Positions 6,418-6,469 of a DNA stretch of 6,469 bases are shown here, piece after piece; position 1 is the first letter of the stretch; every line of letters starts with the position of its first letter. Source of the DNA: an uncultured Bacillota bacterium (GTDB lineage Bacteria; Bacillota; Clostridia; Peptostreptococcales; Anaerovoracaceae); assembly GCA_946546075.1 (NCBI GenBank), contig CAMNNV010000074.1, positions 1 to 6,469 on the forward strand, given 5' to 3'. Below the pieces are notes generated by a model, which worked only from the letters and a program-made list of their open reading frames with translations, did not search any database and had not been told where the DNA came from. A program made the translations under genes and the position numbers.

Positions 6418-6469
6418 TTAAGATAGAGGCGCGGAGCAGAAGAAGAGTATGGTAGTCGGCGGACAGTGA
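6418..6469 (+). promoter_or_regulatory. Lysine riboswitch (L box), 5' part only
   Basis: GATAGAGGCGCGG at 6423-6435 and AAGAGTATGG at 6444-6453 match the highly conserved 5' core of the lysine riboswitch (P1 5' strand, J1/2 and the loop-E side of P2). They have the same order and nearly the same spacing as the Bacillus subtilis lysC leader (GATAGAGGTGCGA, then AAGAGTATG). The following GGACAGTGA at 6461-6469 is compatible with the top of the P2 arm. The rest of the aptamer, the expression platform and the controlled gene lie beyond the window. The gene is expected to be for lysine biosynthesis (for example aspartokinase or a dap gene) or lysine uptake, turned off when lysine is plentiful. The adjacent promoter at correct distance supports the call. 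Confidence 0.85.

Overview
The window looks like chromosomal DNA from an anaerobic, Clostridia-type member of the Bacillota. The reasons are purine-rich Shine-Dalgarno sites, a likely TTG start, a sigma-A-type promoter with a 17-base spacer, and the 5' part of a lysine riboswitch at the right edge. The genus cannot be read from the sequence. All five genes are on the plus strand and packed tightly.

Positions 1-85 hold a tandem array of a 23-base unit (three full copies and one partial), which probably continues to the left of the window. It leads into an AT-richer gene for a stand-alone P-loop ATPase with a DUF4143/PD-(D/E)XK-like C-terminus (143-1420). This gene differs in base composition from everything to its right and looks like a mobile or accessory insertion at the head of the operon.

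Positions 1435-6349 form a GC-richer four-gene operon with gaps of 1-9 bases. The genes encode (i) a VWA-like protein with an N-terminal metallopeptidase-like DUF2201_N region, (ii) a MoxR-type AAA+ ATPase with a long C-terminal extension, (iii) a composite protein with a BRCT-like N-terminus, a helical middle, an acidic linker and a C-terminal DUF6273 domain, and (iv) a CvpA-family membrane protein. A MoxR ATPase next to a VWA protein is a recognised pairing (RavA-ViaA and relatives), in which the ATPase remodels or loads a target with help from the VWA adaptor. The third protein is the obvious candidate target or effector, and the CvpA protein may tie the set to the membrane. That combined function is inference.

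The operon ends at 6349 without a convincing terminator. A strong promoter (TTGCAT-17-TATACT, 6373-6401) then starts a new unit whose leader matches the lysine riboswitch aptamer and is cut by the window end. The next gene, outside the window, should be a lysine biosynthesis or lysine transport gene.

The most interesting points are the upstream repeat array tied to the ATPase, the BRCT/DUF6273 protein coupled to a MoxR-VWA pair, and the loss of the HExxH glutamate in the metallopeptidase-like domain.
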